DNA of 64,000 bases. Source: Streptomyces hydrogenans. Lineage in GTDB: Bacteria; Actinomycetota; Actinomycetes; Streptomycetales; Streptomycetaceae. This document shows, piece after piece, positions 8,814 to 17,006 of the stretch. A program made the translations under genes and the position numbers. Below the pieces are notes generated by a model. It saw only the letters and a program-made list of their open reading frames with translations. It searched no databases and was not told where the DNA came from. Within the stretch, counting starts at the first letter, position 1. The number at the start of each line of letters is the position of its first letter. The DNA lies in assembly GCF_014656075.1 (NCBI RefSeq), contig NZ_BNBS01000025.1, positions 17,852-81,851 on the forward strand, written 5' to 3'.

Positions 8814-10874
8814 TCAGACGCCGATGTCGCCGCCGTCGTTGCGCCAGACCGCGACGACGGACGGCCGGACGATCCGGCCCGGCCCGTCGGGCCAGACCGA
8901 GGCCGGGTTCTCGACGGACGCGCCGTCGAGCTCGCCCGGGTGCTGCACGGCGACCAGGACGCGCCGGTCCTGGATGACCGGGCCGCAGGTCTCGGCGCCC
9001 CGGGGCACGGTGAGGAACTGCTTCAGCTCACCGCGCCGCTCGCCGTGCACGGCCACGCCGAAGAGGCCGTCGTGCGAGCCGAGCTGGTTGCCGTCGGTGG
9101 AGATCCACAGGTTGCCGTGCGGGTCGAAGGCCACGTTGTCCGGGCAGGAGATCGGCGAGACCTTGTCCTTCGGGTAGCCCGCGAAGTAGGTGGCCGGGTC
9201 GTCCGGGTCGCCCGCGACGAGGAAGAGGCGCCAGGCGAAGCCGTCGGCGGACGGGTCGTCCCAGTGCTCGGCCAGCTCCAGGACCTGCCCGTGCTTGTTG
9301 AGGTTGCGCGGGTTGGCCTCGTCGACACCGGGGTTGGTGCCCTTGCCCCGGTTGGTGTTGTTCGTCAGCGCGACGTACACCCGGCCGGTGCGCGGCGAGG
9401 GCTCCACGTCCTCGGGCCGGTCCATCTTCGTCGCGCCCGCCTTGTCACCGGCGAGGCGCGTGAAGACGAAGACCTCCTCGGCGGTCATCCCGGGCACGTG
9501 CGAGACGGCGCCCTCGGGACCGGCCGTGGCCAGCGGGATCCAGGTGCCGGAACCGTCGAACTCGCCGTCGTTCGGGAGCTTGCCGGTGCCGTCGAGCTCG
9601 GCGGCCGGGGAGTCGCCGGTCAGCCTGGCGACGTACAGCGTGCCCTCGTCGAGCAGCGTGAGGTTGTGGGCCCGCGCCTTCCGCGAGTCGCCCTTCATCA
9701 TCCGCTTCGACGACACGAACTTGTAGAAGTAGTCGAACCGCTCGTCGTCGCCCATGTAGACGACCGGACGCCCGTCGGCGGTCAGGCGCGGCTGCGCCGC
9801 CTCGTGCTTGAAGCGGCCGAGCGCGGTGCGCTTGCGGGGCGTGGACTCCGGGTCGTACGGGTCGAGTTCGACGACCCAGCCGAAGCGGTGCACCTCGTTC
9901 GGCTCCTGCGCCAGGTCGAAGCGCTTGTCGAACCGCTCCCACTTGCGCTCGGAGGCGCCGGTGCCCACGCCGTACCGCTTGTCCGTGGCGGACGAGCCGT
10001 TGGCGAAGTACTGGTTGAAGTTCTCCTCGCCGTGCAGCGTCGTGCCCCACGGGGTGGTGCCGCCCGCGCAGTTGTTGAGCGTGCCGAGGACGGTACGGCC
10101 CTTCGGGTCGGCCGAGGTCCGCACCAGCGCGCCGCCCGCGGCGGGCCCGGTCAGCTCGAACGCGCTGGTCGTGTGCAGGCGCCGGTTCAGCGGGTGACGG
10201 CGGACCGGCGTCAGCCGGCCGCTGCGCCGCTCCTCCTGCACCACCACGACGGAGAGGCCGTGCGCCGCCCAGGCGATCTCGACCTGCTCGCGGGTCGGGT
10301 TCGCGGCGTCGTAGCCGCGGAACATCAGGACCTCGTCGGTGTACTCGTGGTTGGCGACGAGCACCTGGCGGTCGTGCTCCCCGCGCAGCGGCAGCAGCGA
10401 GAGGAAGTCGTTGTTGTACCCGAACTGCCCGGCCTGCGCCTCGGCGGTCTGGCGCTCGGAGTCGAAGGCGGGGGCGCCGCGGAGGATCGGCTCGCCCCAG
10501 CGGATGACGACGTTCTGCCCGTACCCGGACGGCACGGTGACCCGGTCCTCGGTGTTCGGCGCGACCGGCGCGAACCGGAGGCCGCGGGCCCCGTCGGCGA
10601 GCGGCGGCCGCCCGTGCCCCGGGTGCGCCTCGGCGGCGGCCGCGCCGCCGAACACCACGGAACCGCCGGCCGCGGAGGCGACGGTCACGACGGCGGCGGC
10701 GCGGAGCGCGGAGCGGCGGGACAGCACGCCGGTGATGACGTCGCCGACGTACGCGTTGTCGCTGGTGTTCGGCACCTCCTGGAAGCAGGCGTCACCACAC
10801 CGGAATCGACAGGTAAGGGCGGAACGACCGCCTCCGTGCGGGTTCGTGCCGATCAGCGGCAGCAGCTTGCGCAC
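8814..10874 (-). CDS. PhoX family (DUF839) secreted phosphatase, Tat substrate
   Basis: 686 aa, GTG start at 10874 with GGAGGACCC upstream. A twin-arginine signal (LSRRSALR followed by an Ala/Val-rich core) sits at about residues 48-75 after an unusual Cys-containing leader (CRFRCGDACFQEV). The mature part has the PhoX hallmarks: NHEYTDE, NNCAGGTTPWGT, EEN, a YMGDDERFDYFYKFVS segment, and the late DNVAFDPHGNLWISTDGN and PRGAETCGPVI motifs. PhoX enzymes are Ca/Fe-dependent alkaline phosphomonoesterases active outside the cell. A PHO box lies about 95-115 bases upstream of the start, so phosphate-starvation control by PhoP is likely. The true first residue of the signal peptide is uncertain because the leader is long. 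Confidence 0.9.
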   Translation of the reverse strand: MRKLLPLIGTNPHGGGRSALTCRFRCGDACFQEVPNTSDNAYVGDVITGVLSRRSALRAAAVVTVASAAGGSVVFGGAAAAEAHPGHGRPPLADGARGLRFAPVAPNTEDRVTVPSGYGQNVVIRWGEPILRGAPAFDSERQTAEAQAGQFGYNNDFLSLLPLRGEHDRQVLVANHEYTDEVLMFRGYDAANPTREQVEIAWAAHGLSVVVVQEERRSGRLTPVRRHPLNRRLHTTSAFELTGPAAGGALVRTSADPKGRTVLGTLNNCAGGTTPWGTTLHGEENFNQYFANGSSATDKRYGVGTGASERKWERFDKRFDLAQEPNEVHRFGWVVELDPYDPESTPRKRTALGRFKHEAAQPRLTADGRPVVYMGDDERFDYFYKFVSSKRMMKGDSRKARAHNLTLLDEGTLYVARLTGDSPAAELDGTGKLPNDGEFDGSGTWIPLATAGPEGAVSHVPGMTAEEVFVFTRLAGDKAGATKMDRPEDVEPSPRTGRVYVALTNNTNRGKGTNPGVDEANPRNLNKHGQVLELAEHWDDPSADGFAWRLFLVAGDPDDPATYFAGYPKDKVSPISCPDNVAFDPHGNLWISTDGNQLGSHDGLFGVAVHGERRGELKQFLTVPRGAETCGPVIQDRRVLVAVQHPGELDGASVENPASVWPDGPGRIVRPSVVAVWRNDGGDIGV

Positions 10875-10966
10875 TGGGTCCTCCTCCGGCGCAGCACTGC
10901 GCCGACATGGTGTCGGGAATCCGTTCGGCCGTGACGCTATGTGTGCACATCTGCACGAGGGCGGCG

Positions 10967-10988
10967 GCGGAATGAACGCCCGATGAAT
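10967..10988 (-). promoter_or_regulatory. PHO box (PhoP-binding direct repeats) of the PhoX gene
   Basis: On the minus strand two 11-base units lie in tandem: ATTCATCGGGC then GTTCATTCCGC. Each fits the Streptomyces PhoP direct-repeat unit (G-T/G-TCA followed by pyrimidines and G/C), with the TTCA core in register at 11-base spacing. The site is about 95 bases upstream of the phosphatase start. A possible -10 (TAGCGT, about 10935-10940 on the minus strand) follows. PhoP activation is inferred from motif and gene function. Confidence 0.7.
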
Positions 10989-11111
10989 GCGCGGCAACCG
11001 TGACCTACCGGGTCCCCGGAAGCGGAGGACGCGGCCGCTAACCTTACGTGTCCGCCCTGGCCAGGGGTGAAGGACGCATACCGCATCCAACTCATGCGAA
11101 AGGGTTCGCCC

Positions 11112-13088
11112 ATGGGTATTCGGAGCTTGCTGCGCAAGGTGTTCGGCCGCGACCGCGAAGATCCCGCGACCCCCTCCGTCCCTCCCCAGTCCCGCGACCC
11201 CCACACGCCGGACGCCACCCCCGCCCCCGAACCCGCCCGGTCCGCCGAGCTCCCGGCCTCCCCCGAGCCCGCCGAGCCCACCGAGGCCCCCGAGACGGCG
11301 GCCCGCAAGGCGGCGGACGACCTGGTCGCCGCCTCCTTCGACAACCCCCAGATCCCGAAGGCCCGCAGGGCGGATTCGGTGGATGCGGTGTCGCCGGCAG
11401 AGCCGGTGGATGCGGTGGAGCCGGTGGAGCCGGTGGAGTCGGCCGAGGCCGATGTGAACGCGGAGACGAAGCCGGAGGCGGAGGTGACGGTCGGGGAGCC
11501 GGCGCCCGCCGCCGACGCGGAGCCGACCCCGGCCGCCGAGGCGGAAGCGGAACCGGAGGCGAAGGCCGACGCGGAGCCGGAGACGAAGGTGGACGCCGTC
11601 GCGGACACCGAGACGGCGGCTGCTGTCGAGGCCGCGCCTTCGGCGGACGCGGACGTGGACGCTTCGGCGGACGCGGACGCGGACGTGAAGGCCGAGGCCG
11701 AGGTAACGACGGACGCGCCGGTCGCCGAGGCGGAGCCGGAGACGGCCGCCGTGGAGACGGAGCCGACCGCCGAGGCGGACGCGGAGGCAGACGCTTCGGC
11801 GGACGTGAAGGCCGAGGCCGAGGTAACGACGGACGCGCCGGTCGCCGAGGCGGAGCCGGAGACGGCCGCCGTGGAGACGGAGCCGACCGCCGAGGCGGAC
11901 GCGGAGCCGGAGGCCGTCGCGGACGCGGAGCCGGAGGCCGTCGCGGACACCGAGCCGGAGGCCGTCGCGGACACCGAGCCGGAGGCCGCTCCGGAGGCGG
12001 CAGCCGAGGTGAAGGCGGAGGACGCGGAGGCGACCCCGGCCACCGTCGCGGACGCGGAGCCGGAGGCCAAGCCGGAAGCCGTCGCGGACACCGAGACGGC
12101 GGACGCTTCCGCTGCCCCGGAGGTGGCGGAGCCCACGGCCGACGCCGACGCGGAGGCGGAAGCCGCCGCCGAGGCCGACACCGAGCCGAGCGCGGCCCCC
12201 GAGGCGGACGCGACGGTGGATGCGACGGCGGACGCGGATGCCGACGCGGAGCCCGTCGCCGAGGCGGACACCACCCCGGCGGCCCAGCCGGAGGCGGAGG
12301 AGTCTGCCGAGCCCGAGCCGGTCGCCGTCGCCGAGCCGGCGCAGCCGGAGGCCGAGGCGGCCGCCGAGGTCGAGCCGGTCGTCGAGCCCGAGCCGGTCGC
12401 CGCGCAGGCGGAGGCCCCGGCCACCGGCACCAGCGGCACCGCGGAGGCCCCCCGCGCCGACCTCCCCCCGCACCTCCGTGACGCGTACGCCGCCGCCGGG
12501 GGCGTGCTGCGGCAGGTGGGGCTCGGGGAGGCCCGGGCCCGGGTGTACCTGGTCGTGGACCGGTCCGGGTCGATGCGCGGGTACTTCAAGGACGGGTCCG
12601 TGCAGCGGCTCGCCGAGCAGGCGGTCGCGCTCGCCGCGCACCTGGACGAGGACGCGACGGTCACGACCGTGTTCTTCTCGACCGACATCGACGGGGTCGT
12701 CGACCTGACGCCCGCCGACCTCACCCCCACCCGGGTGGAGGAGGTCAACGCCGGTCTCGGCCGCCTCGGCCGGACGAACTACCACCGTGCCGTCGAGGAG
12801 GTGCTGGCCCACCACGAGAAGGCGGACCCGGCCCGCCCGGCGCTGGTGATCTTCCAGACGGACGGCGCCCCCGAGTCCCGTACCGCCGCGAACCAGGCCC
12901 TGGCCGAGGCGGCCGGACGTCCGGTCCACTGGCGCTTCACCGCCTGGGGCGAGGAGGACGGCAAGGGCTTCGACTACCTGCGGAAGCTCACCGCCGACCG
13001 TACGGCCACGCACTTCGCGGGCCCGGCGCCGGTCGGGACCCCGCACGCGGAGTTCTACGAGGGCGTCCTCGCCGGTCTCGACCTGTAG
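11112..13088 (+). CDS. VWA domain protein with long acidic low-complexity linker
   Basis: 658 aa in three parts. Residues 1-20 (MGIRSLLRKVFGRDRE) are basic and amphipathic. Residues about 25-445 are a disordered Glu/Asp/Ala/Pro linker with near-perfect repeats. Residues about 455-658 form a von Willebrand A domain with a complete MIDAS: DRSGS, the Thr in GRTNYHRAVE, and the Asp in IFQTDGAPES. The C-terminal domain resembles VWA proteins of the TerF type linked to tellurite/stress clusters, but no ter genes are nearby. Start 11112 has AAAGGG upstream. The linker length is probably variable between strains. Confidence 0.85.
   Translation: MGIRSLLRKVFGRDREDPATPSVPPQSRDPHTPDATPAPEPARSAELPASPEPAEPTEAPETAARKAADDLVAASFDNPQIPKARRADSVDAVSPAEPVDAVEPVEPVESAEADVNAETKPEAEVTVGEPAPAADAEPTPAAEAEAEPEAKADAEPETKVDAVADTETAAAVEAAPSADADVDASADADADVKAEAEVTTDAPVAEAEPETAAVETEPTAEADAEADASADVKAEAEVTTDAPVAEAEPETAAVETEPTAEADAEPEAVADAEPEAVADTEPEAVADTEPEAAPEAAAEVKAEDAEATPATVADAEPEAKPEAVADTETADASAAPEVAEPTADADAEAEAAAEADTEPSAAPEADATVDATADADADAEPVAEADTTPAAQPEAEESAEPEPVAVAEPAQPEAEAAAEVEPVVEPEPVAAQAEAPATGTSGTAEAPRADLPPHLRDAYAAAGGVLRQVGLGEARARVYLVVDRSGSMRGYFKDGSVQRLAEQAVALAAHLDEDATVTTVFFSTDIDGVVDLTPADLTPTRVEEVNAGLGRLGRTNYHRAVEEVLAHHEKADPARPALVIFQTDGAPESRTAANQALAEAAGRPVHWRFTAWGEEDGKGFDYLRKLTADRTATHFAGPAPVGTPHAEFYEGVLAGLDL
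11681..11906 (+). repeat. 120-bp tandem duplication inside the VWA gene linker
   Basis: Bases 11681-11786 recur identically at 11801-11906, a 120-base period (40 codons). The copies keep frame and encode the block around AEVTTDAPVAEAEPETAAVE twice. Shorter repeats of AVADTEPE follow at 11930-11990. The identity over 106 bases, with no third-position changes, points to a recent duplication by slippage or unequal crossover. Confidence 0.95.
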
Positions 13089-13156
13089 GCACCCGCCCGC
13101 CCCCTGCTCTCTTATCGATGTGAGTGGATCTTCGGACGCCCGTTAGGATTTCGACC

Positions 13157-14764
13157 ATGGCGGCCACTGGATCCGAGAAGCAGGGGGCGAAGGCGTTCTA
13201 CGTCACGACCCCCATTTACTACGTCAACGACGCTCCTCACCTGGGCCACGCCTACACGACCGTCGCAGGCGACGTGCTCACGCGCTGGCACCGTCAGCGC
13301 GGCGAGAAGGTGTGGTACCTCACCGGCACGGACGAGCACGGTCAGAAGATCATGCGCACGGCCGAGGCGAACGACGTCACGCCCCAGGCCTGGTGCGACA
13401 AGCTCGTCGAGGAGGCCTGGAAGCCCCTCTGGGAGCACCTGAACATCGCGAACGACGACTTCATCCGCACCACGCAGAAGCGTCACACGGACCGCGTCCA
13501 GGAGTTCGTGCAGGACCTGTACGACAAGGGCGAGATCTACAAGGGCGGCTACGAGGGCCCGTACTGCGTCGGCTGCGAGGAGTTCAAGCTCCCGGGCGAT
13601 CTCATCGAGGCGGAGGACGGCACCAAGCTGTGCCCCGTCCACAAGAAGCCGGTGGAGATCCTCAAGGAGGAGAACTACTTCTTCAAGCTGAGCGAGTACG
13701 GCCCGAAGCTGCTGGAGTTCTACGAGGAGAACCCGGGCTTCATCCAGCCGGAGTCCGCCCGCAACGAGGTCCTGAACTTCGTGAAGCAGGGCCTGGACGA
13801 CCTCTCCATCTCGCGCTCGACCTTCGACTGGGGCATCCCGGTGCCGTGGGACGCCGAGCACGTGATCTACGTGTGGATCGACGCGCTGCTGAACTACGCG
13901 ACGGCCGTCGGCTACAACGAGAACCCGGAGAAGTTCGACGCGACCTTCCCGGCGAACGTCCACCTCATCGGCAAGGACATCCTGCGCTTCCACGCGGTGA
14001 TCTGGCCGGCCATGCTGATGGCGCAGGGCCTGCCGGTCCCGGGCCGGGTCGCGGCCAACGGCTGGCTGATGGTCGGCGGCGAGAAGATGTCGAAGTCGAA
14101 CCTGACTGGCATCAAGCCGCAGGACCTGACCTCGCACTTCGGCGTGGACGCGTACCGCTGGTACTTCCTGCGGGCCATCGCCTTCGGTCAGGACGGTTCG
14201 TTCTCGTGGGAGGACTTCTCCGCCCGCTACACCTCCGAGCTGGCCAACGACTACGGCAACCTCGCCTCCCGCGTGGCGGCCATGGTCGGCAAGTACTTCG
14301 GCGGCGAGCTGCCGGCCTCCGCGGCCGACGGCGACGCCGAGAAGGCGGTCCAGGAGGGCCTGGCGAAGGCGGTCGCGACGGCCGACGCCAAGATCGGCGA
14401 GGAGCTGGACTTCCAGGGCGGCATCCTCGCGGTCTTCGACTTCGTGAAGCAGGTCAACGGCTACATCACGGAGCAGGAGCCGTGGAAGGTCGCGAAGGAC
14501 GAGTCGGAGGCGGGCCGGGCCCGTCTGGCGACGATCCTCTACACGGCCGCCGAGTCGCTCCGCGCCGCCGCCGTCCTGCTGAACCCGGTCATGCCGGAGT
14601 CCTCCCAGAAGCTGTGGGAGTCCCTCGGCGCCGAGCCGTCCCTGGGCGCCCTGGCCGACCAGCCGGTCCAGGACGCGGCCCGCTGGGGTCAGCTCCCGGC
14701 CGGCGCGACGGTCACGAAGGGCGCGGTGCTCTTCCCGCGCCTGGAGGACCCGAAGAAGGACTGA
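13157..14764 (+). CDS. metG: Methionyl-tRNA synthetase
   Basis: 535-aa class I aminoacyl-tRNA synthetase that charges tRNA-Met, including the initiator. The HIGH-type motif is APHLGHAY near residue 25 and the KMSKS loop is GEKMSKSN near residue 310. Between them is a zinc-knuckle remnant (CVGCEEF ... CPVHKKP). The anticodon-binding domain is present at the C-terminus but there is no C-terminal EMAP/tRBD dimerisation domain, as in other short actinobacterial enzymes. The ATG at 13157 has AGGA upstream; an in-frame GTG 33 bases earlier is less likely. A strong terminator follows. Confidence 0.97.
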   Translation: MAATGSEKQGAKAFYVTTPIYYVNDAPHLGHAYTTVAGDVLTRWHRQRGEKVWYLTGTDEHGQKIMRTAEANDVTPQAWCDKLVEEAWKPLWEHLNIANDDFIRTTQKRHTDRVQEFVQDLYDKGEIYKGGYEGPYCVGCEEFKLPGDLIEAEDGTKLCPVHKKPVEILKEENYFFKLSEYGPKLLEFYEENPGFIQPESARNEVLNFVKQGLDDLSISRSTFDWGIPVPWDAEHVIYVWIDALLNYATAVGYNENPEKFDATFPANVHLIGKDILRFHAVIWPAMLMAQGLPVPGRVAANGWLMVGGEKMSKSNLTGIKPQDLTSHFGVDAYRWYFLRAIAFGQDGSFSWEDFSARYTSELANDYGNLASRVAAMVGKYFGGELPASAADGDAEKAVQEGLAKAVATADAKIGEELDFQGGILAVFDFVKQVNGYITEQEPWKVAKDESEAGRARLATILYTAAESLRAAAVLLNPVMPESSQKLWESLGAEPSLGALADQPVQDAARWGQLPAGATVTKGAVLFPRLEDPKKD

Positions 14765-14780
14765 CGTCCGTCCGCACGTG

Positions 14781-14818
14781 GCGAAGGCCGCCGTCCCGCC
14801 CGGGGCGGCGGCCTTCGC
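14781..14818. terminator. Hairpin terminator between metG and the DoxX gene
   Basis: A 12-bp perfect stem (GCGAAGGCCGCC paired with GGCGGCCTTCGC) with a 14-base loop, between convergent genes. It can serve both; no U-tract on either side, as is usual in Streptomyces. Confidence 0.85.
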
Positions 14819-14823
14819 CGTCC

Positions 14824-15162
14824 TCACATCAGGGCGAGCGCGGCCGCGGCCGGCGCCATGTACACCAGCGGGAAGGCCACGTGCCCGTACGCCTTCGCCC
14901 GGACGACGGTGATCACCGCGCCCGCGAAGTACAGCACCACCCCGACCGCCGCCAGTACCCCGACGACCGGCAGCCAGAACCCGGCGACCAGCCCGAGCGC
15001 CCCGGCCAGCTTCAGCAGCCCCAGCGTGTTCCACCAGGTCCGCGGCACCCCGTAGGCGGCCAGCGGCTCGACGACGAACTTCGCGCGGAGCAGCACGGCC
15101 GCCCCGGAGAACCCGGCCATGAACGCGGCGACGGCGGTGACGACAGTGGCGGTGGTGGACAT
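14824..15162 (-). CDS. DoxX family membrane protein
   Basis: A 112-aa protein with four hydrophobic helices and the DoxX-like pattern (FSGAAVLLRAKF, AYGVPRTWWNTLGLLKLAGALGLVAGFWLP). The conserved YGVP and the Lys of GLLKLAGA are family features of the DoxX_2 group. Start ATG at 15162 has GGAGGAG upstream. DoxX proteins are linked in actinobacteria to membrane oxidoreductase and thiol-stress complexes, but this short form stands alone, so no partner can be named. Confidence 0.88.
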   Translation of the reverse strand: MSTTATVVTAVAAFMAGFSGAAVLLRAKFVVEPLAAYGVPRTWWNTLGLLKLAGALGLVAGFWLPVVGVLAAVGVVLYFAGAVITVVRAKAYGHVAFPLVYMAPAAAALALM

Positions 15163-15265
15163 CGGGACTCCTCCGGCTGCGGGCCCCTGGAGGGGCCGTA
15201 CGTCTCCATGACGGAGCCCGCCCCGTCGATGTGACAGGGCGGGCGGTCGTGGGTCCGCGGACGGG

Positions 15266-16948
15266 TCAGAAGAGCAGCTCGCCGTCCGGGTAGCCGTAGC
15301 CGATCCGGGTGCGCGGCGCGTAGTACGCGGCGCCGTCGCCGGCGTAGAACCACAGGTCCTTGGCGGCGTCGCGGCCGATCAGGTCGGCCTTGCCGTCACC
15401 GTCGACGTCACCGGGGGCGACGAGCGCGGAGTAGGTCTGCCAGCCGGTGCCGATCTGGGTGCGGGGCGCGTAGGAGCCGGCGCCGTCGCCCTTGTAGAAC
15501 CACAGGCCGCCGGCGGTGTCGCGGCCGATCAGGTCGGCCTTGCCGTCGCCGTCGAAGTCGCCGGGGGCGACGAGGGCGTCGAACATCTGCCAGCCGCTGC
15601 CGATCTGCTTGCGGGCCCCGTAGCCGTCGGCGCCGTCGCCCGGGTACAGCCAGAGCGCGCCGGCGGTGTCGCGGCCGATCAGGTCGGCCTTGCCGTCGCC
15701 GTCGAAGTCGCCGGGGGCGAGGAGGACGTCGTTGCCCTGCCAGCCGGTGCCGGCCTGGACGCGGGTGGAGCCGGAGTAGCTGCCGGTGGCCGGGTCGGCC
15801 GGGTAGCGCCACAGGGTGCCGCCGCCGTCGACGGCGACGAGCGTGGTGCCGTCCTGGGCGACCTCGGTCATGGTGCCCCAGCCGACGCCGACCTTGCAGG
15901 GCGCGGCCAGCTTGCCGTCGGTGCGGCCGGCGTAGCGGTAGAGCGCGCCGCCCGCGTCGCGGCGGAAGAGGCCGTCGGTGGCGCCGGCGGGGCCGCAGTC
16001 GGCCCAGGAGGCGGCGCCGCGGATCATGTCGTGGTCGGAGGCGTCGGTGACCCGGGGCAGGACGTCGCCCTTGACGTTCTTGAAGTGGCGGGCGGAGAGG
16101 AAGAGGTAGTCGATCTTCCGGCGGCTGGAGCCGAAGGTGGTCTCACCGCTGCGGCAGCGGCTCGCGCCGGCCGTGGCGCAGGCCGTGGTGAAGTAGTCCT
16201 TGTCGGTCTCGTCGACCTCGGTGAAGATCCCGCTGCCGGAGCCGGTGCCCGGCGTGTAGAAGGTCCCGGCCATGCCGGAGCCGGGGGTGTCGTTGAAGTC
16301 GCCGCCGAGGACGACGGGGTAGCCCTGCTCCTGCCAGGCGGCGGCCTGGGAGGCGAGGTACTGCGCCTCCTGGTTGCGCAGGGTCGCGTCGGTGGCCCAG
16401 TAGAGGTGCACGGAGCAGGCCCAGTTGGCCCGACCCTGGGTGTAGCTCTTCACGCAGGGGGCCTTGATGGGCTCGCTCTCGCCGCCGGCGGTGAGGTCGA
16501 GGACCTTCCGTTCGGTGACGGTGCCCTTCACGAAGACGGCCATGCCGTAGTCGCCCTTGGTGCCGTCGGGCCCCTTGGCGCAGAGCCCGGATCCGGTGCC
16601 GAGCTGCACGGTGGTGGTGTAGAGCCCCTCGAACCCCTTGGGCGCGAGCCGCGTGGCGAGTTCGTCGTACTGGTAGCGGCAGACCTCCTGGAGGAAGATC
16701 TGGTCGGCGTTCCAGACGGAGCCGTTGGTCTGCTCGACGATCGTCGTGTACTTCGCCTCGTCGCTGAAGCCGAGGGCGTCGGTGCAGGGGCTGCCGCTGC
16801 CGCACATGTTGTAGCTGACGAAGCGGAGGGCGGGGGCGGTGCCGGAGGCCACGATGTCGGCCTGGGCGACCGGGGTGCCGAGGGCGAGGGCGGCGGCCGC
16901 GCTGCCGAGGAGGGCCCCGACGGTGCCGAGTGCCTTGCGCAGTCTCAC
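15266..16948 (-). CDS. Secreted EEP-family nuclease/phosphatase with C-terminal FG-GAP propeller
   Basis: 560 aa, GTG start with AGGAG upstream. A Sec signal peptide (residues about 1-30, ending near PVAQA) precedes an endonuclease/exonuclease/phosphatase domain: RFVSYNMCG, IFLQEVCRYQ (catalytic Glu), VVLGGDFNDTPG, KIDYLFLS and the Ser-Asp-His of TDASDHDMIRG. From about residue 325 there are five beta-propeller-like repeats of about 45 residues; the last three carry perfect calcium-type loops (DFDGDGKAD, DVDGDGKAD). The repeats resemble those of the next two genes but belong to a distinct subgroup (IGRDTAG). Probably an extracellular nuclease or phosphodiesterase; whether DNA is the substrate is unknown. 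Confidence 0.88.
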   Translation of the reverse strand: MRLRKALGTVGALLGSAAAALALGTPVAQADIVASGTAPALRFVSYNMCGSGSPCTDALGFSDEAKYTTIVEQTNGSVWNADQIFLQEVCRYQYDELATRLAPKGFEGLYTTTVQLGTGSGLCAKGPDGTKGDYGMAVFVKGTVTERKVLDLTAGGESEPIKAPCVKSYTQGRANWACSVHLYWATDATLRNQEAQYLASQAAAWQEQGYPVVLGGDFNDTPGSGMAGTFYTPGTGSGSGIFTEVDETDKDYFTTACATAGASRCRSGETTFGSSRRKIDYLFLSARHFKNVKGDVLPRVTDASDHDMIRGAASWADCGPAGATDGLFRRDAGGALYRYAGRTDGKLAAPCKVGVGWGTMTEVAQDGTTLVAVDGGGTLWRYPADPATGSYSGSTRVQAGTGWQGNDVLLAPGDFDGDGKADLIGRDTAGALWLYPGDGADGYGARKQIGSGWQMFDALVAPGDFDGDGKADLIGRDTAGGLWFYKGDGAGSYAPRTQIGTGWQTYSALVAPGDVDGDGKADLIGRDAAKDLWFYAGDGAAYYAPRTRIGYGYPDGELLF

Positions 16949-17006
16949 TGTTCACTCCTGAGGGGAGGCGAAGGGGGGAGGGCGGTACGGGGAGCGGCGC
17001 GGCCGG

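Noticed and set aside
12000..12300. Repeats that might be a CRISPR array
   Set aside because: They are in-frame codon repeats of an acidic linker, with no regular spacer.
8814..13046. A 1410-codon open frame on the minus strand through the VWA gene and the phosphatase
   Set aside because: Only the lower 686 codons (from GTG 10874) match a known family. The upper part is antisense of the repetitive acidic linker, which stays open because of its composition.
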